Assembly (NCBI GenBank): GCA_027620495.1
Contig: JAQCEA010000002.1
Span: 1 to 64,000, forward strand
Origin: Pseudomonadota bacterium
GTDB lineage: Bacteria > Pseudomonadota > Alphaproteobacteria > Puniceispirillales > Puniceispirillaceae
Length of the DNA stretch: 64,000 bases
Reading direction: 5' to 3'
Shown one piece after another: positions 18,721 through 28,487 of the stretch. The stretch's first letter is position 1, and each line of letters opens with the position of its first letter. Below the pieces are notes generated by a model, which saw only the letters and a program-made list of their open reading frames with translations, ran no database searches and was not told where the DNA came from. The translations under genes and the position numbers were made by a program.

Positions 18721-20436
18721 TTACTTGTCGTCGTCGCCGTCACGCTTGGCAAGGGCCGCGCCCAAAATGTCGCCAAGGCTGGCACCGCTGTCTGAAGAGC
18801 CAAAATCTGCCATGGCTTGTTTTTCTTCAGCAGTTTCACGTGCTTTGATTGACAAGGTCAGCTTGCGAGTCTTTTTGTCGACATTGGTTACAACAGCATC
18901 GACCTTTTCACCAACGGCAAAGCGGTCACTGCGTTGTTCTGCCCGATCGCGGCTGAGGTCAGTCCGCCGGATAAAGCCAGTCATGCTTTCGCCAACGGTG
19001 ACATCAATGCCATTGTCGCTGACGCTGGCAACGGTACAGGTGACGACTTCGCCTTTGCGATAGGCATCTGCCTGACCCGCATATGGATCATCGGTCAGCT
19101 GCTTGATGCCAAGCGAAATACGCTCTTTGCTGATATCGATATCCAGCACTTTGGCTTTGACCATATCGCCTTTGTTAAAGCCTTCAAGCGCGGCTTCGCC
19201 AGTGGTTTCCCAGCTGATGTCAGATAAATGCACCAAACCATCAATGTCTTCGGTCAAACCAACAAACAAACCAAATTCGGTGATATTGCGGACTTCGCCA
19301 TTAATTTCAGTGCCGATTGGATAGGTTTGGGTCAGATCTTCCCATGGGTTGGCTGTGCATTGCTTCAGGCCAAGTGAAATGCGGCGCTTTGACAAATCCA
19401 CGTCAAGCACCATAACTTCAACTTGCTGGCTGGTTGAAACAATCTTGCCGGGATGGACGTTTTTCTTGGTCCAGCTCATTTCTGAGACGTGAACAAGACC
19501 TTCAACCCCAGCTTCTAGCTCTACAAAGGCGCCATAGTCAGTAATGTTGGTGACCCTGCCTTCCATTTTCGCCCCAATCGGGAATTTGCCTTCGACATTT
19601 TCCCATGGGTCAGACATCAATTGCTTCATGCCAAGCGAAATACGCTGGGTTTCAGCATTAAAGCGGATCACTTGCACTTCAACGGTTTCGCCAATCTGCA
19701 AGGCTTCTGACGGATGGCTGATACGCTGCCATGCGATATCGGTAACGTGCAACAATCCGTCAACGCCACCAAGATCAACAAAGGCACCGTAATCGGTGAT
19801 GTTTTTCACAACACCCTGCAGCACCTGACCTTCTTGCAGATTTGATACAAGCTCAGATCTGGCTTCGGCGCGGGATTCTTCAAGAACAGCACGGCGCGAC
19901 ACAACGATATTACCGCGGCGCCGGTCAATTTTCAGGATTTGGAATGGTTGTGGTGTACCCATCAACGGGCCAAGGTCGCGCACAGGCCGGATATCAACCT
20001 GGCTGCCTGGTAAAAAGGCTGTCGCACCAGAAAGATCAACAGTGAAACCACCTTTGACCTTGCCAAAGATAATGCCTGTCACACGTTCCTGCTTTTCGAA
20101 CGACGTTTCCAAAACGCCCCATGCTTCTTCACGGCGGGCTTTGTCGCGGCTGAGTACGGCCTGACCATTGCGGTCTTCCATGCGCTCGACATAGACCTCG
20201 ATTTCATCACCAATGGCCACCTTTGGGGTCTGGCCTGGTGCTGCCAATTCTTTTAATGGCACGCGGCCTTCAGATTTCAGCCCCACATCAATGATCACGG
20301 CCTCGCTATCCATGCCAATGACAAAGCCGCGGACAACGCTGCCTTCGATATTTGTGCCTTCGCCAAAGCTCTCAGCAAGAAGATCGGCAAAGTTTTCAGT
20401 GGCAGCCGCAGCTGCTTTTGTAGTTGTAGATGTCAA
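18721..20436 (-). CDS. rpsA: 30S ribosomal protein S1
   Basis: Ribosomal protein S1, 571 residues with six consecutive S1 RNA-binding domains (roughly 30-97, 115-180, 200-268, 285-355, 372-441 and 459-528). Repeated signatures are VTNITDYGAFVELE, DGLVHLSDISW and KRRISLGLKQ. It brings structured or leaderless-poor mRNAs to the 30S subunit. The C-terminal tail is acidic (KRDGDDDK). GGAG lies 12 bases before the ATG. The gene follows cmk after 269 non-coding bases and ends in a strong terminator. Confidence 0.97.
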   Translation of the reverse strand: MTSTTTKAAAAATENFADLLAESFGEGTNIEGSVVRGFVIGMDSEAVIIDVGLKSEGRVPLKELAAPGQTPKVAIGDEIEVYVERMEDRNGQAVLSRDKARREEAWGVLETSFEKQERVTGIIFGKVKGGFTVDLSGATAFLPGSQVDIRPVRDLGPLMGTPQPFQILKIDRRRGNIVVSRRAVLEESRAEARSELVSNLQEGQVLQGVVKNITDYGAFVDLGGVDGLLHVTDIAWQRISHPSEALQIGETVEVQVIRFNAETQRISLGMKQLMSDPWENVEGKFPIGAKMEGRVTNITDYGAFVELEAGVEGLVHVSEMSWTKKNVHPGKIVSTSQQVEVMVLDVDLSKRRISLGLKQCTANPWEDLTQTYPIGTEINGEVRNITEFGLFVGLTEDIDGLVHLSDISWETTGEAALEGFNKGDMVKAKVLDIDISKERISLGIKQLTDDPYAGQADAYRKGEVVTCTVASVSDNGIDVTVGESMTGFIRRTDLSRDRAEQRSDRFAVGEKVDAVVTNVDKKTRKLTLSIKARETAEEKQAMADFGSSDSGASLGDILGAALAKRDGDDDK

Positions 20437-20705
20437 AAAATGTCTCCGTTATCGCCGCATTTTGAAACCATGCGCCCAGATTATAAAACTGGTCGTTATT
20501 TCTAAAATTTAGTGCCTCAGCCGACATGAGGGCCGCATTAGCCAAACTTCAACCCCTTTCTTGGCCGTCTGAACAAACCAGTTACAAGGGTCCTAAGCGG
20601 GTTTTTGTGGCGATCATTTACAGTGATTGCCGGCGCTTAAAATTATATATGTGGATAGCTGGTGTTTGGTAATCCATCTATCCGGGACATTGATGTTCAG
20701 CCAGA

Positions 20706-21335
20706 TTATGCGGTAATATGCGACAATGCCAACGCCATCACATCATCAGCATCCATTGTGGATGTGTCGATGATAATGGCATCATCAGCAGGACGTAACG
20801 GTGCCGCCGATCGGGACCTGTCCCGCGTGTCGCGTTCTTGCATATCTGTTAGAACGTCGCGGAACATAACCGATTGTCCTGCCTGAAGCAACTCTTTGGT
20901 GCGTCGTTCAGCACGGGTATGAATATCCGCATCAATGAAGAGTTTGATATCAGCATCAGGCAGAACCACTGTGCCGATATCACGGCCATCTAAAATTGCC
21001 CCATTTGGGTCTGGCGGGGCGGCGGCAAATTGGCGTTGCAAATCCAACAAGGCCGCCCGAACCGCAGGCATGGCGGCCACCACAGACGCCATCTCGGCAA
21101 CTTTTTCACTGCGGATTAAAGGGCTTGTTGTCAATGTAATGTCAAGTTCAACACATGACTTAACGCATTGATCTTCATCTATATTTTTTGAGTCTTGGCC
21201 AGCATTTAGTAATTGCAAACCAACCGCACGATATAGTGCGCCGGTGTCTAGATGTGACAGGCCAAAATGTTTGGCAAGCCGTTTGGCAAGGGTGCCTTTG
21301 CCGCTGGCGGCAGACCCGTCAATCGCGATAATCAT
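20706..21335 (-). CDS. cmk: Cytidylate kinase
   Basis: CMP/dCMP kinase, 209 residues. It has the P-loop IAIDGSAASGKGT, the NMP-binding motif HLDTGALYRAVG and the ILDGRDIGTVVLP segment typical of bacterial Cmk. The start overlaps the end of aroA by 4 bases, so the two are translationally coupled. The aroA-cmk-rpsA order is widely conserved. Confidence 0.96.
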   Translation of the reverse strand: MIIAIDGSAASGKGTLAKRLAKHFGLSHLDTGALYRAVGLQLLNAGQDSKNIDEDQCVKSCVELDITLTTSPLIRSEKVAEMASVVAAMPAVRAALLDLQRQFAAAPPDPNGAILDGRDIGTVVLPDADIKLFIDADIHTRAERRTKELLQAGQSVMFRDVLTDMQERDTRDRSRSAAPLRPADDAIIIDTSTMDADDVMALALSHITA

Positions 21336-22693
21336 ACCGCGTCACCGCTGATTGAGGCGCCGAGTGCCGACATCCGTTCGGCAAAGCCGGGGAAGCTGGT
21401 TTCGATGGTTGCGCATCCAGAAACGGTGATTGGCTGTGCGGCAACCATGCCAAGCGTTAAAAATGACATGCCGATTCGGTGATCATGCTGGGCGGCAATG
21501 GTCACGCCGCCATTAATTTTGCTCGCTTTGACCTGCCCCGAAACCTGCCCCGTCACCTGCATTGAGTCATCATCATAGGCAACGTCAACACCGCATTGGC
21601 GCAACCCATCTGCCATCACTTTAATGCGGTCTGTTTCTTTGACCCGTAATTCAGCCACACCGCGCATGTCCGTTGTGCCGCTGGCCGCCGCCGCCGCTAC
21701 CGACAGGATCGGATATTCGTCAATCATTGATGCCGCCCGGCTGGCGGGTACCTGAATGCCATGCAGCTGGCTGGATTTTACATGAAGATCGGCAATTATC
21801 TCGCCGCCTTCGGTGCGTTCATTGACACGTTCGATTGACCCGCCCATCTCGATCAGCGTGTCGAGTAAACCGGTACGCAACGGGTTCATGCCAATGCCGG
21901 GGATGATGATGTCGCTATCCGGGGTAATCAATGCCGCTACTACGGCAAAGGCGGCAGATGATGGGTCGCGCGGCACGGTGATTTGGCGGCCATGAAGCAC
22001 CGCTTCGCCCTGCAGGCTGATAATATGGCTGCCATCATCGGCGATGGTTTGTTGCACATCGGCACCAAAATAACGAAGCATTGACTCGCTATGGTCACGA
22101 GACGCATGTGGTTCGGTAATTTGTGTTGTGCCGCGAGCGTTCAAACCGGCAAGCAAAATGGCTGATTTAATTTGCGCCGAGGCCACCTTGGATTGGTGCT
22201 GGCGGGCCAGCGGTGTTGCGGTGCCGGTGATGGTGACTGGCAACTGGCCATCGCGGCTAGTGATGCTGGCACCCATGCTTGACAGCGGGTCGGTAATGCG
22301 GGCCATAGGGCGGCTGGAAAGTGACGCATCACCGGTGAATGTGGCGGTGATGTCCTGACCGGCAACCACGCCCATTAGCAATCTGACCCCAGTACCAGAA
22401 TTGCCTAGATCAAGCAGTTTTGCCGGTGACACCATGCCATTAAGCCCGACGCCTGTGACTTGCCAATCACCATGTTTGGTTTTTTCAATCTCTACACCCA
22501 GAGCGATCAGCGCATCTTTTGTTGCCAGCACATCGGCCCCTTCCAACAACCCAGAAATGCGGGTTTCGCCAATCGCCAAACCACCTAAAATAAGCGATCT
22601 ATGCGATATTGATTTATCACCGGGCACGTGAATGGTGCCGCGTAGCGCGGTAACCTGCCGCGATCGCAAAATATCAGTGTTGGATTGTGACAT
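21332..22693 (-). CDS. aroA: 3-phosphoshikimate 1-carboxyvinyltransferase (EPSP synthase)
   Basis: EPSP synthase of the shikimate pathway, 453 residues. Signatures are PGDKSISHRSLILGGLA, the PEP-site loop LGNSGTGVRLLMGV and RVKETDRI. The loop LGNSGTGVR and an alanine-containing PEP site resemble class II enzymes known from alphaproteobacteria. It heads the aroA-cmk-rpsA-ihfB block and is divergent from the FYDLN gene. Confidence 0.95.
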   Translation of the reverse strand: MSQSNTDILRSRQVTALRGTIHVPGDKSISHRSLILGGLAIGETRISGLLEGADVLATKDALIALGVEIEKTKHGDWQVTGVGLNGMVSPAKLLDLGNSGTGVRLLMGVVAGQDITATFTGDASLSSRPMARITDPLSSMGASITSRDGQLPVTITGTATPLARQHQSKVASAQIKSAILLAGLNARGTTQITEPHASRDHSESMLRYFGADVQQTIADDGSHIISLQGEAVLHGRQITVPRDPSSAAFAVVAALITPDSDIIIPGIGMNPLRTGLLDTLIEMGGSIERVNERTEGGEIIADLHVKSSQLHGIQVPASRAASMIDEYPILSVAAAAASGTTDMRGVAELRVKETDRIKVMADGLRQCGVDVAYDDDSMQVTGQVSGQVKASKINGGVTIAAQHDHRIGMSFLTLGMVAAQPITVSGCATIETSFPGFAERMSALGASISGDAV

Positions 22694-22968
22694 GGGGGCA
22701 CCCTTATCTGTGGTGGCGGTTATATGTGCTGGCGTTGATCAAATGTCGCGCTTATCTAGCATTTTTTGCTGAGTTGACGCAATCAGCATGACGGCTGATC
22801 TGGCTGGTAATCGGGAATTTGGCGCGTCAATGCCGCGTTTTTGGCCCACTGATGCAAAAAAATGGGAAAATCATGCAAAAATATTTTGACAGAGACCGGA
22901 AATTGTTTCAAATCGCTTGGCAGTCAAGCAAAGGTGGCGTTCGGTTAGCGATGCAGGGGTGATTGGAC

Positions 22969-23346
22969 ATGGCAAAAGCAGATCTGGGTACAAAACGCGC
23001 ATGTTTAGCATGTGGAATGCGGTTTTATGATTTCAGCCGGAGCCCGATTATATGTCCCGGCTGTGGCGCTGAATTCGATCCAGAAAATATTATCAAAAGC
23101 CGAAAAGGCCGTCCGGCCGCAAAAACAACGCCGCGCGATGATGTCGACGCAACGGATGATGATCACATTGACGACGATGATGCGGATCTGAATGATGCCG
23201 TTGTTGATGACAATGACGATGATGATATCGATTTTGACGATGATGATGACGTTGATGTTGACGATGACGGCCCGGGCATTATTCAAGATGATATCAGTGA
23301 TGATGATGAGTTGTTGCCAAACCTCGATGACAAAGACGAAAACTAG
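22969..23346 (+). CDS. FYDLN-acid (TIGR02300) family protein
   Basis: A 125-residue protein of the alphaproteobacterial TIGR02300 family, function unknown. The N-terminal 45 residues form a zinc-ribbon-like unit with two Cys-x2-Cys pairs (CLAC and CPGC). The eponymous FYDLN segment is FYDFSR here. The rest is a highly acidic tail with long runs of Asp, likely disordered. I used ATG 22969 (MAKADLGTKRAC) rather than the upstream TTG 22963. It is divergent from aroA; tRNA-Ala lies 173 bases downstream. Confidence 0.9.
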   Translation: MAKADLGTKRACLACGMRFYDFSRSPIICPGCGAEFDPENIIKSRKGRPAAKTTPRDDVDATDDDHIDDDDADLNDAVVDDNDDDDIDFDDDDDVDVDDDGPGIIQDDISDDDELLPNLDDKDEN

Positions 23347-23519
23347 TCGTCATTGATCGCGGCTTTTTTTTCAGCAAGTTGTGAAATAAGCCGAAAAAAC
23401 CGATACCGTGTAAAAAAAGCGCTTGCGCTGGCGGCTTAGGCTGTAATAAACAACCGGTGCTGGCGTCTGGTGCGCCATCTCTTTTGTTTGCTGATGAACA
23501 ACCAGCCGGACAAACAATT

Positions 23520-23595
<76 letters not shown>

Positions 23596-23619
23596 AACTT
23601 TTTAATAAGTTAAAAAAAT

Positions 23620-23646
23620 AAAGCGGGTTAAACCCGCTTTTATTTT
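23620..23646 (+). terminator. Intrinsic terminator after tRNA-Ala
   Basis: A perfect inverted repeat, AAAGCGGGTT (23620-23629) and AACCCGCTTT (23631-23640), followed by TATTTT. It ends the tRNA-Ala transcript 25 bases past the CCA end. Confidence 0.88.
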
Positions 23647-23825
23647 CTCGCCAAAAATATCGAATGAACAAATTTTGTTGTTACCCTCGACGATTTTTTG
23701 TCGAATAGTTTCTCAATCTATAGTCAGATAACACTCTGATGCAAAAAAACCTGCTGGCGGCATTTAACCGTGGCGCTGGGTGCGGCGTGTTTTGATCAGA
23801 TAGTCAAGTTAAGAGGGAGAGTGAC

Positions 23826-24626
23826 ATGGCGGATCTGCTGAGCGATGACCAAATCACCGAGTTTAAAGAAAAAGGCGTGACGGTACTTCGCGGCGTCTTT
23901 ACCGATTGGGTTGAGGTGTTGCGCGCTGGCGTTGATGCCAATATGGCAGACCCTGATCCAAATGCCCGCATTTACAAAGGCGAAAATGGGGGTGGTCGGT
24001 TTTTTGTCGATTATTGTAATTGGGCGCGTATCCCGGAATATAAAGATTTCATATTTAATTCCAATGCCGCCGCCCTTGGTGCCGCGTTAATGGACAGCCA
24101 GCAGGTGCAATTGTTTCATGAACATGTCTTGGTGAAAGAAGCCGCCACGGGCGTGCCAACACCGTGGCATCAGGATGCGCCATATTATTGCGTGGATAGT
24201 ACCAAGACTGTCAGCATGTGGATTCCGCTTGATGACGTGCCAAGAGACACCACGTTGGAATTTATCTCTGGCTCGCATAAATGGGATAAATTTTATCGCC
24301 CACAGCGCTTTGATGGGTCTGCGCTCAATGAAAATGATGGGTTGGAAGCCATTCCAGACATTAATGGTCATCGCGATGATTATGAAATACTTGGCTGGGC
24401 GGTGCAGCCCGGTGATGCCATTGCCTTTGACTATCGCACCATTCACGGCGCGCCTGCCAATACCAGCAAGAGCAATCAACGCCGCGCCTTTTCGCTGCGC
24501 TTGGTCGGGGATGATACGCATTTTGTCCGGCGTGAAGGCATTGTGACTTCGCCGCCATTTCCGGGCGTGACACTCAAACATGGTGACAGATTAGCCGGAG
24601 ATGAATTTCCTATTCTGCGAAGCTAG
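23826..24626 (+). CDS. Phytanoyl-CoA dioxygenase family protein
   Basis: A 266-residue Fe(II)/2-oxoglutarate-dependent oxygenase of the PhyH family. The iron ligands are His115 and Asp117 (PWHQDAPYY) and His207 (RTIHGAPAN); Arg residues in NQRRAFSLRL probably bind 2-oxoglutarate. Bacterial members hydroxylate small molecules such as ectoine or phosphonates, and the substrate cannot be read from the sequence. It is preceded by AGAGGGAGAG. It stands alone: the upstream neighbour is tRNA-Ala and ptsN converges on it. No transporter gene is beside it. Confidence 0.88.
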   Translation: MADLLSDDQITEFKEKGVTVLRGVFTDWVEVLRAGVDANMADPDPNARIYKGENGGGRFFVDYCNWARIPEYKDFIFNSNAAALGAALMDSQQVQLFHEHVLVKEAATGVPTPWHQDAPYYCVDSTKTVSMWIPLDDVPRDTTLEFISGSHKWDKFYRPQRFDGSALNENDGLEAIPDINGHRDDYEILGWAVQPGDAIAFDYRTIHGAPANTSKSNQRRAFSLRLVGDDTHFVRREGIVTSPPFPGVTLKHGDRLAGDEFPILRS

Positions 24627-24661
24627 TAAAGCCCTTGCGCCGGTCGATAGGGATACATTAT

Positions 24662-25123
24662 TTATGCTGCCGTGGCGTGATGCTGATCAAAACATTGTCT
24701 GATATCTGATGCTGTTTTGGCGTTACGCAACGCCTGACAGACGGCCACGTTGGCAAGGTGTTTTGCCGCAGCAGATACCAGTTTTAGATGGTCACAATCG
24801 GCCTGATCAGGGCCAAGGATTGTGCAGACAATATCGACCGGTTTTTTGTCATGGGCATCAAAGGCAACCGCCCTTTCAAGCATGGTAATGATCACCACGC
24901 TTTGCGTCAGCTCGGCAAATACCGCGTGCGGTATGGCCATGCCACCCCCGATCGTGGTGCTACCAAGTCGTTCGCGTTTAATCAGCGCATCAAACACCAC
25001 CCGGGCCGGAACCTTTGTCAGCGATCCGGCGTGGGCCGAGATATGTTCAAGCAGTTGTTTTTTGCTGTTGACCGATAAACCAATCATCATGCCGTCAGTA
25101 GGCAGATGGTCCAAAAGAGGCAT
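24662..25123 (-). CDS. ptsN: PTS IIA-like nitrogen regulatory protein PtsN
   Basis: EIIA-Ntr, 153 residues, with the phospho-accepting His in GMAIPHAVF. In the nitrogen PTS it receives phosphate from NPr and regulates potassium transport, stringent response and other targets. I set the start at ATG 25123 (MPLLDHLPTD) because AGGA lies at good spacing and family homology starts there; the open frame runs 13 codons further. It follows lptB on the same strand, but rpoN and hpf, which usually lie between them, are absent. Confidence 0.9.
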   Translation of the reverse strand: MPLLDHLPTDGMMIGLSVNSKKQLLEHISAHAGSLTKVPARVVFDALIKRERLGSTTIGGGMAIPHAVFAELTQSVVIITMLERAVAFDAHDKKPVDIVCTILGPDQADCDHLKLVSAAAKHLANVAVCQALRNAKTASDIRQCFDQHHATAA

Positions 25124-25257
25124 AAAAAATCCTGTAGAAATGACAGAAAGAGGCGCAGTCATAAATAGCTGTCAGGCTCCCCACCGCGCTGCTAAGCGGC
25201 GCATTGATAGGCGCGGAGTACGGTGCTGTCAAGCGATCATTATTTCGGGGGCTGGGG

Positions 25258-26037
25258 CTATATGCTAAAACGGTCACCAAGATAGACTTGGCGGACGCCA
25301 GAATGTTGTACCACCTCATTTGGCGTGCCTTGCATCAACATGGCGCCATCATGGATGATATAGGCCCGATCGACAATATCGAGTGTTTCGCGGACATTAT
25401 GGTCGGTGATCAAAACGCCTATTCCGTGGTCTTTTAAATGCCCAATCAGATCACGAATTTCACCAAGCGCGATCGGGTCAATGCCTGCCAGCGGTTCATC
25501 AAGCAACAAGAATGTCGGGCGCGCGGCAAGCGCACGCGCAATCTCTAGCCGGCGTCGTTCACCGCCTGATAAATTCACTGATGGTGTGTTGCGCAGATGG
25601 GTGATGCCAAATTCAGCCATTAATTCATCAAGTGTGGCGTCTCGTTCATCATCGTTGTCATCAAGCGTTTCCAATACGGCGCGGATATTTTGTTCGACAG
25701 TTAGGCCCCGAAAAATGCTTGATTCCTGTGGCAAATACCCCATGCCAAGGCGGGCGCGCTGGAAAATTGGTAGGGTGGTTACATCCTGCCCGTCAATAAA
25801 CACACTGCCTTCATCAGCCGGAATCAACCCAGCCAACATATAGAATGTGGTGGTTTTGCCAGCACCGTTTGGCCCCAACAGGCCCACAGCTTCACCGCGA
25901 TTTAATTTGATGGACACATTACGCACCACCCGGCGCTTGTTAAAACTCTTACCAATGCCATTGGCGCGCAAACCAGATTGGCTTTGCACCAAGGTTGGTT
26001 GCTGTCCAAGTCCCAATTGTGAGTCCAGTTTTGCCAT
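25258..26037 (-). CDS. lptB: LPS export ABC transporter ATP-binding protein LptB
   Basis: The cytoplasmic ATPase of the LptB2FG lipopolysaccharide exporter, 259 residues. It has Walker A GPNGAGKT, the Q-loop YLPQESSIFRGLTV (characteristic of LptB), the signature LSGGERRRLEIARAL, Walker B FLLLDEPLAGID and the H-loop ITDHNVRETL. It lies downstream of lptA and lptC on the same strand. lptF and lptG are not in the window. Confidence 0.95.
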   Translation of the reverse strand: MAKLDSQLGLGQQPTLVQSQSGLRANGIGKSFNKRRVVRNVSIKLNRGEAVGLLGPNGAGKTTTFYMLAGLIPADEGSVFIDGQDVTTLPIFQRARLGMGYLPQESSIFRGLTVEQNIRAVLETLDDNDDERDATLDELMAEFGITHLRNTPSVNLSGGERRRLEIARALAARPTFLLLDEPLAGIDPIALGEIRDLIGHLKDHGIGVLITDHNVRETLDIVDRAYIIHDGAMLMQGTPNEVVQHSGVRQVYLGDRFSI

Positions 26038-26111
26038 CTATGTCGCCAGGTGATTGATCAACTGCCACGGTGCGCGATGTCAAACGTCACGGTCGGTTTG
26101 TCATACACACC

Positions 26112-26924
26112 CTACGGGTTTAACACACCTGTGACGCGTTTGCCACTGTTGTCTGACAACAGCCTGCTGATTTCCTTATCAAATTCGACTTCTGCCCGCG
26201 ACCCGCGCATAATATTGTCGCGATCAATGATTTCAACATTGCCAAACAAGTCGGCACGGTCTGTCGCGGCGACATAATCTAGACGGTCGGCGGTAGCGAC
26301 AATGCCCTTTGGGGTAACAACTTTGGCGTTCCCATCGGCGTTGATGGTCTCAATCGCACCTTCTTCATCTAGAAAGGCGACAACCCGTTCACCCTCAACA
26401 ACACGTCCATTATCGTCCTTGTAAGTGGCCGCGCCAATCGCAATCACCTGTTTGTTGGTGATATCGCTGGCATTATAGGTGATAGAGCCAGTGGCGGTAA
26501 TGATGCCGCGCGGGCTGGTCACAATGGCTTTGGGGCCAGCAAGGTCATAGGTTTCGTCAACAATGCGGTAATCCAGCTTTGCGCCGCGTGCGACATTGTC
26601 ACCATCAACAAAGACCACCGACCCGGTGGCAGAGACATCGGTTAGGTCCCGGCCTTTTGATGACGGGTCGTAACGTGCGATGATTTCATCCGCTTTTAGG
26701 CGTTTATCATCCTGTTCAACAACAGCATCACCAATGGCGATATATACACCTTTGGTTTGGTCCCATTCCAGCGAGACACTGGCCTCTATGGATACAGGCG
26801 ATGATTTTGTGTTTTGCGCCAATGCTGGATGAGATAGCATGATCGCGCCTTGGAAAAGAGCGGCGACAAGAAGCGCGGCTGGTCGATGGCTGTCTGGGGC
26901 AATGTTCATTTTGGTTTTGGACAT
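26112..26924 (-). CDS. lptA: LptA/OstA family periplasmic LPS transport protein
   Basis: A periplasmic bridge protein for lipopolysaccharide transport, 270 residues. An N-terminal signal peptide (about 1-36, cleavage after HPALA) precedes a series of OstA-type beta repeats (AVVEQDDKRLKADEIIARYD, ATADRLDYVAATDRADLFG). It is 20 bases downstream of lptC and upstream of lptB, the standard order. It is longer than E. coli LptA but within the range of alphaproteobacterial members. Confidence 0.88.
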   Translation of the reverse strand: MSKTKMNIAPDSHRPAALLVAALFQGAIMLSHPALAQNTKSSPVSIEASVSLEWDQTKGVYIAIGDAVVEQDDKRLKADEIIARYDPSSKGRDLTDVSATGSVVFVDGDNVARGAKLDYRIVDETYDLAGPKAIVTSPRGIITATGSITYNASDITNKQVIAIGAATYKDDNGRVVEGERVVAFLDEEGAIETINADGNAKVVTPKGIVATADRLDYVAATDRADLFGNVEIIDRDNIMRGSRAEVEFDKEISRLLSDNSGKRVTGVLNP

Positions 26925-26944
26925 CTCACACCATCCCTCACGCG

Positions 26945-27601
26945 TTAATTTGCCGTTGCATCTGCGGTCTGCATCACCATGCGCGCGGTGCCGCCAAACA
27001 GAATCCGATCGCCATTATCAAAGACGGTCATGGTCTCTGCGTTAATACGACGGGCGTCATCTGTCACAGTGACTGGCACGAGCGAACGCATTTCACCAAG
27101 CTTTAAATCGGCAAATAGCGCATCAGATTCGAGCTTTAGATTTTTTTCTGGCTGGGTGACAACAACATCCCCGGCCATATCAACCACATCATCTGGCTGG
27201 TCAAAGACGCCATAATTTGATTGAAGGTTGATAATCTGGCCATTTTTCATGGTGATGGTGGCGCGTGGTTGTTGCATGTCGATGCGGCCAGAACCATCAT
27301 TGGCCTCAGACGCCTGATCGGCGGTGATCAGAAAAGGCTGGCCAGAAGATGTGACACCTTGATAGCGCGCCCCGGTCAGGGCGATCTCGCCACTATTGGC
27401 TATTTTTACGTCTTTGATTTCCAGTTTGCTGTCACCAGATTGATGTAAAAAGCCAAGCCAGCTTGCCACCACTAGGGTGACGGCAACGCCAATGCCAAGC
27501 AAAACAACCGACAACCGCCGCGATGGCCGCTGTTCATCCTGAACCGATCTTGTGCGCGGGGTGAATTGACGGCGTTTTGATGATGATGGCGTGCGGGCCA
27601 T
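26945..27601 (-). CDS. lptC: LPS export protein LptC
   Basis: A bitopic inner-membrane protein of 218 residues. A basic N-terminus and one membrane segment (about 30-50) are followed by a periplasmic LptC/YrbK domain with an OstA-like fold (GARYQGVTSSGQPFLITADQ). It passes lipopolysaccharide from LptB2FG to LptA. Its place directly upstream of lptA supports the call. Confidence 0.87.
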   Translation of the reverse strand: MARTPSSSKRRQFTPRTRSVQDEQRPSRRLSVVLLGIGVAVTLVVASWLGFLHQSGDSKLEIKDVKIANSGEIALTGARYQGVTSSGQPFLITADQASEANDGSGRIDMQQPRATITMKNGQIINLQSNYGVFDQPDDVVDMAGDVVVTQPEKNLKLESDALFADLKLGEMRSLVPVTVTDDARRINAETMTVFDNGDRILFGGTARMVMQTADATAN

Positions 27602-27631
27602 ATAGGGCGCTCCGATCGGGCAGAGGGGGGA

Positions 27632-28243
27632 CTAGTGGTGAAAAATATCTTGGTCGGCAAAGCCGCCTAGATCAAGCGCCGTGCGGGTGCGGATAAAGGC
27701 AAAACAGGCCGCGGCAATGTGGGCGCGCTGTTCGCGTTCTAGCATGGTGTCGAGTTGGGCGCGGATTTGATGCAGATACAACACATCACCAGCCGCATAA
27801 TCGGCCTGTTCATCGGTGAGGCTGTCCGCGCCCCAGTCAGATGATTGCTGTTGTTTTGATATGTCAATCCGCAGCAATTCACGGCACAGATCTTTCAAGC
27901 CATGACGATCGGTGTAGGTGCGGGCTAATTTTGACGCGATTTTGGTACAATAAATGTCGCCGCCGACTGGGCCTATATTATGTTCAAGAACGGCAACGTC
28001 AAATCGGGCAAAATGGAATAATTTGGCCCGCGCCGGGTCGGCCAAAAGGGCTTTTAAATGCGGCGCATCGGCACGTGGATGAGCGATTTTAACAAGATGC
28101 GCATCCCCATCGCCAGATGATAACTGCACAAGGCATAGCCGGTCACGATGTGGGTTCAGCCCCATGGTTTCGGTGTCAATCGCGATGCTTGTGCCTAGAT
28201 TCAGATTTTCGGGCAGGTCGTCATTGTGAATATGAATGGCCAT
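27632..28243 (-). CDS. RNase D-type 3'-5' exonuclease
   Basis: A 203-residue DEDDy exonuclease domain: D23 and E25 (IAIDTETMGL), the middle Asp in FHFARFDVAVL, and Tyr/Asp in DYAAGDVLYL. It lacks the HRDC domains of full-length RNase D, as do the short homologues found in many alphaproteobacteria. It probably trims RNA 3' ends such as tRNA precursors. It heads the lptC-lptA-lptB-ptsN group, 30 bases before lptC. Confidence 0.88.
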   Translation of the reverse strand: MAIHIHNDDLPENLNLGTSIAIDTETMGLNPHRDRLCLVQLSSGDGDAHLVKIAHPRADAPHLKALLADPARAKLFHFARFDVAVLEHNIGPVGGDIYCTKIASKLARTYTDRHGLKDLCRELLRIDISKQQQSSDWGADSLTDEQADYAAGDVLYLHQIRAQLDTMLEREQRAHIAAACFAFIRTRTALDLGGFADQDIFHH

Positions 28244-28487
28244 GACGTCCCTCTATTTCAGATTGTCGCCAAATCCATATCTATCGACAGCGCTGGTGCT
28301 AACCGGCTGTCACAAACCTGCCACGGCAAAAAATCTGTTGTTCCAACAAAATGTAATTCAAATAAAACCAAGTAAAGCCTGCAATTGTCTGACGGTTAAT
28401 TTTGATCGTCAAACTCTATGAGTTTCAACCTAAATGGAACCTCAGACATAGTCAAATTTTCATTATCTGCCCGGTGCTGTTAATTTG

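Noticed and set aside
23005-23286. Minus-strand frame rich in Ile, Val and Asn opposite the FYDLN gene
   Set aside because: It is the complement of the Asp-codon (GAT/GAC) repeats, not an independent membrane protein.
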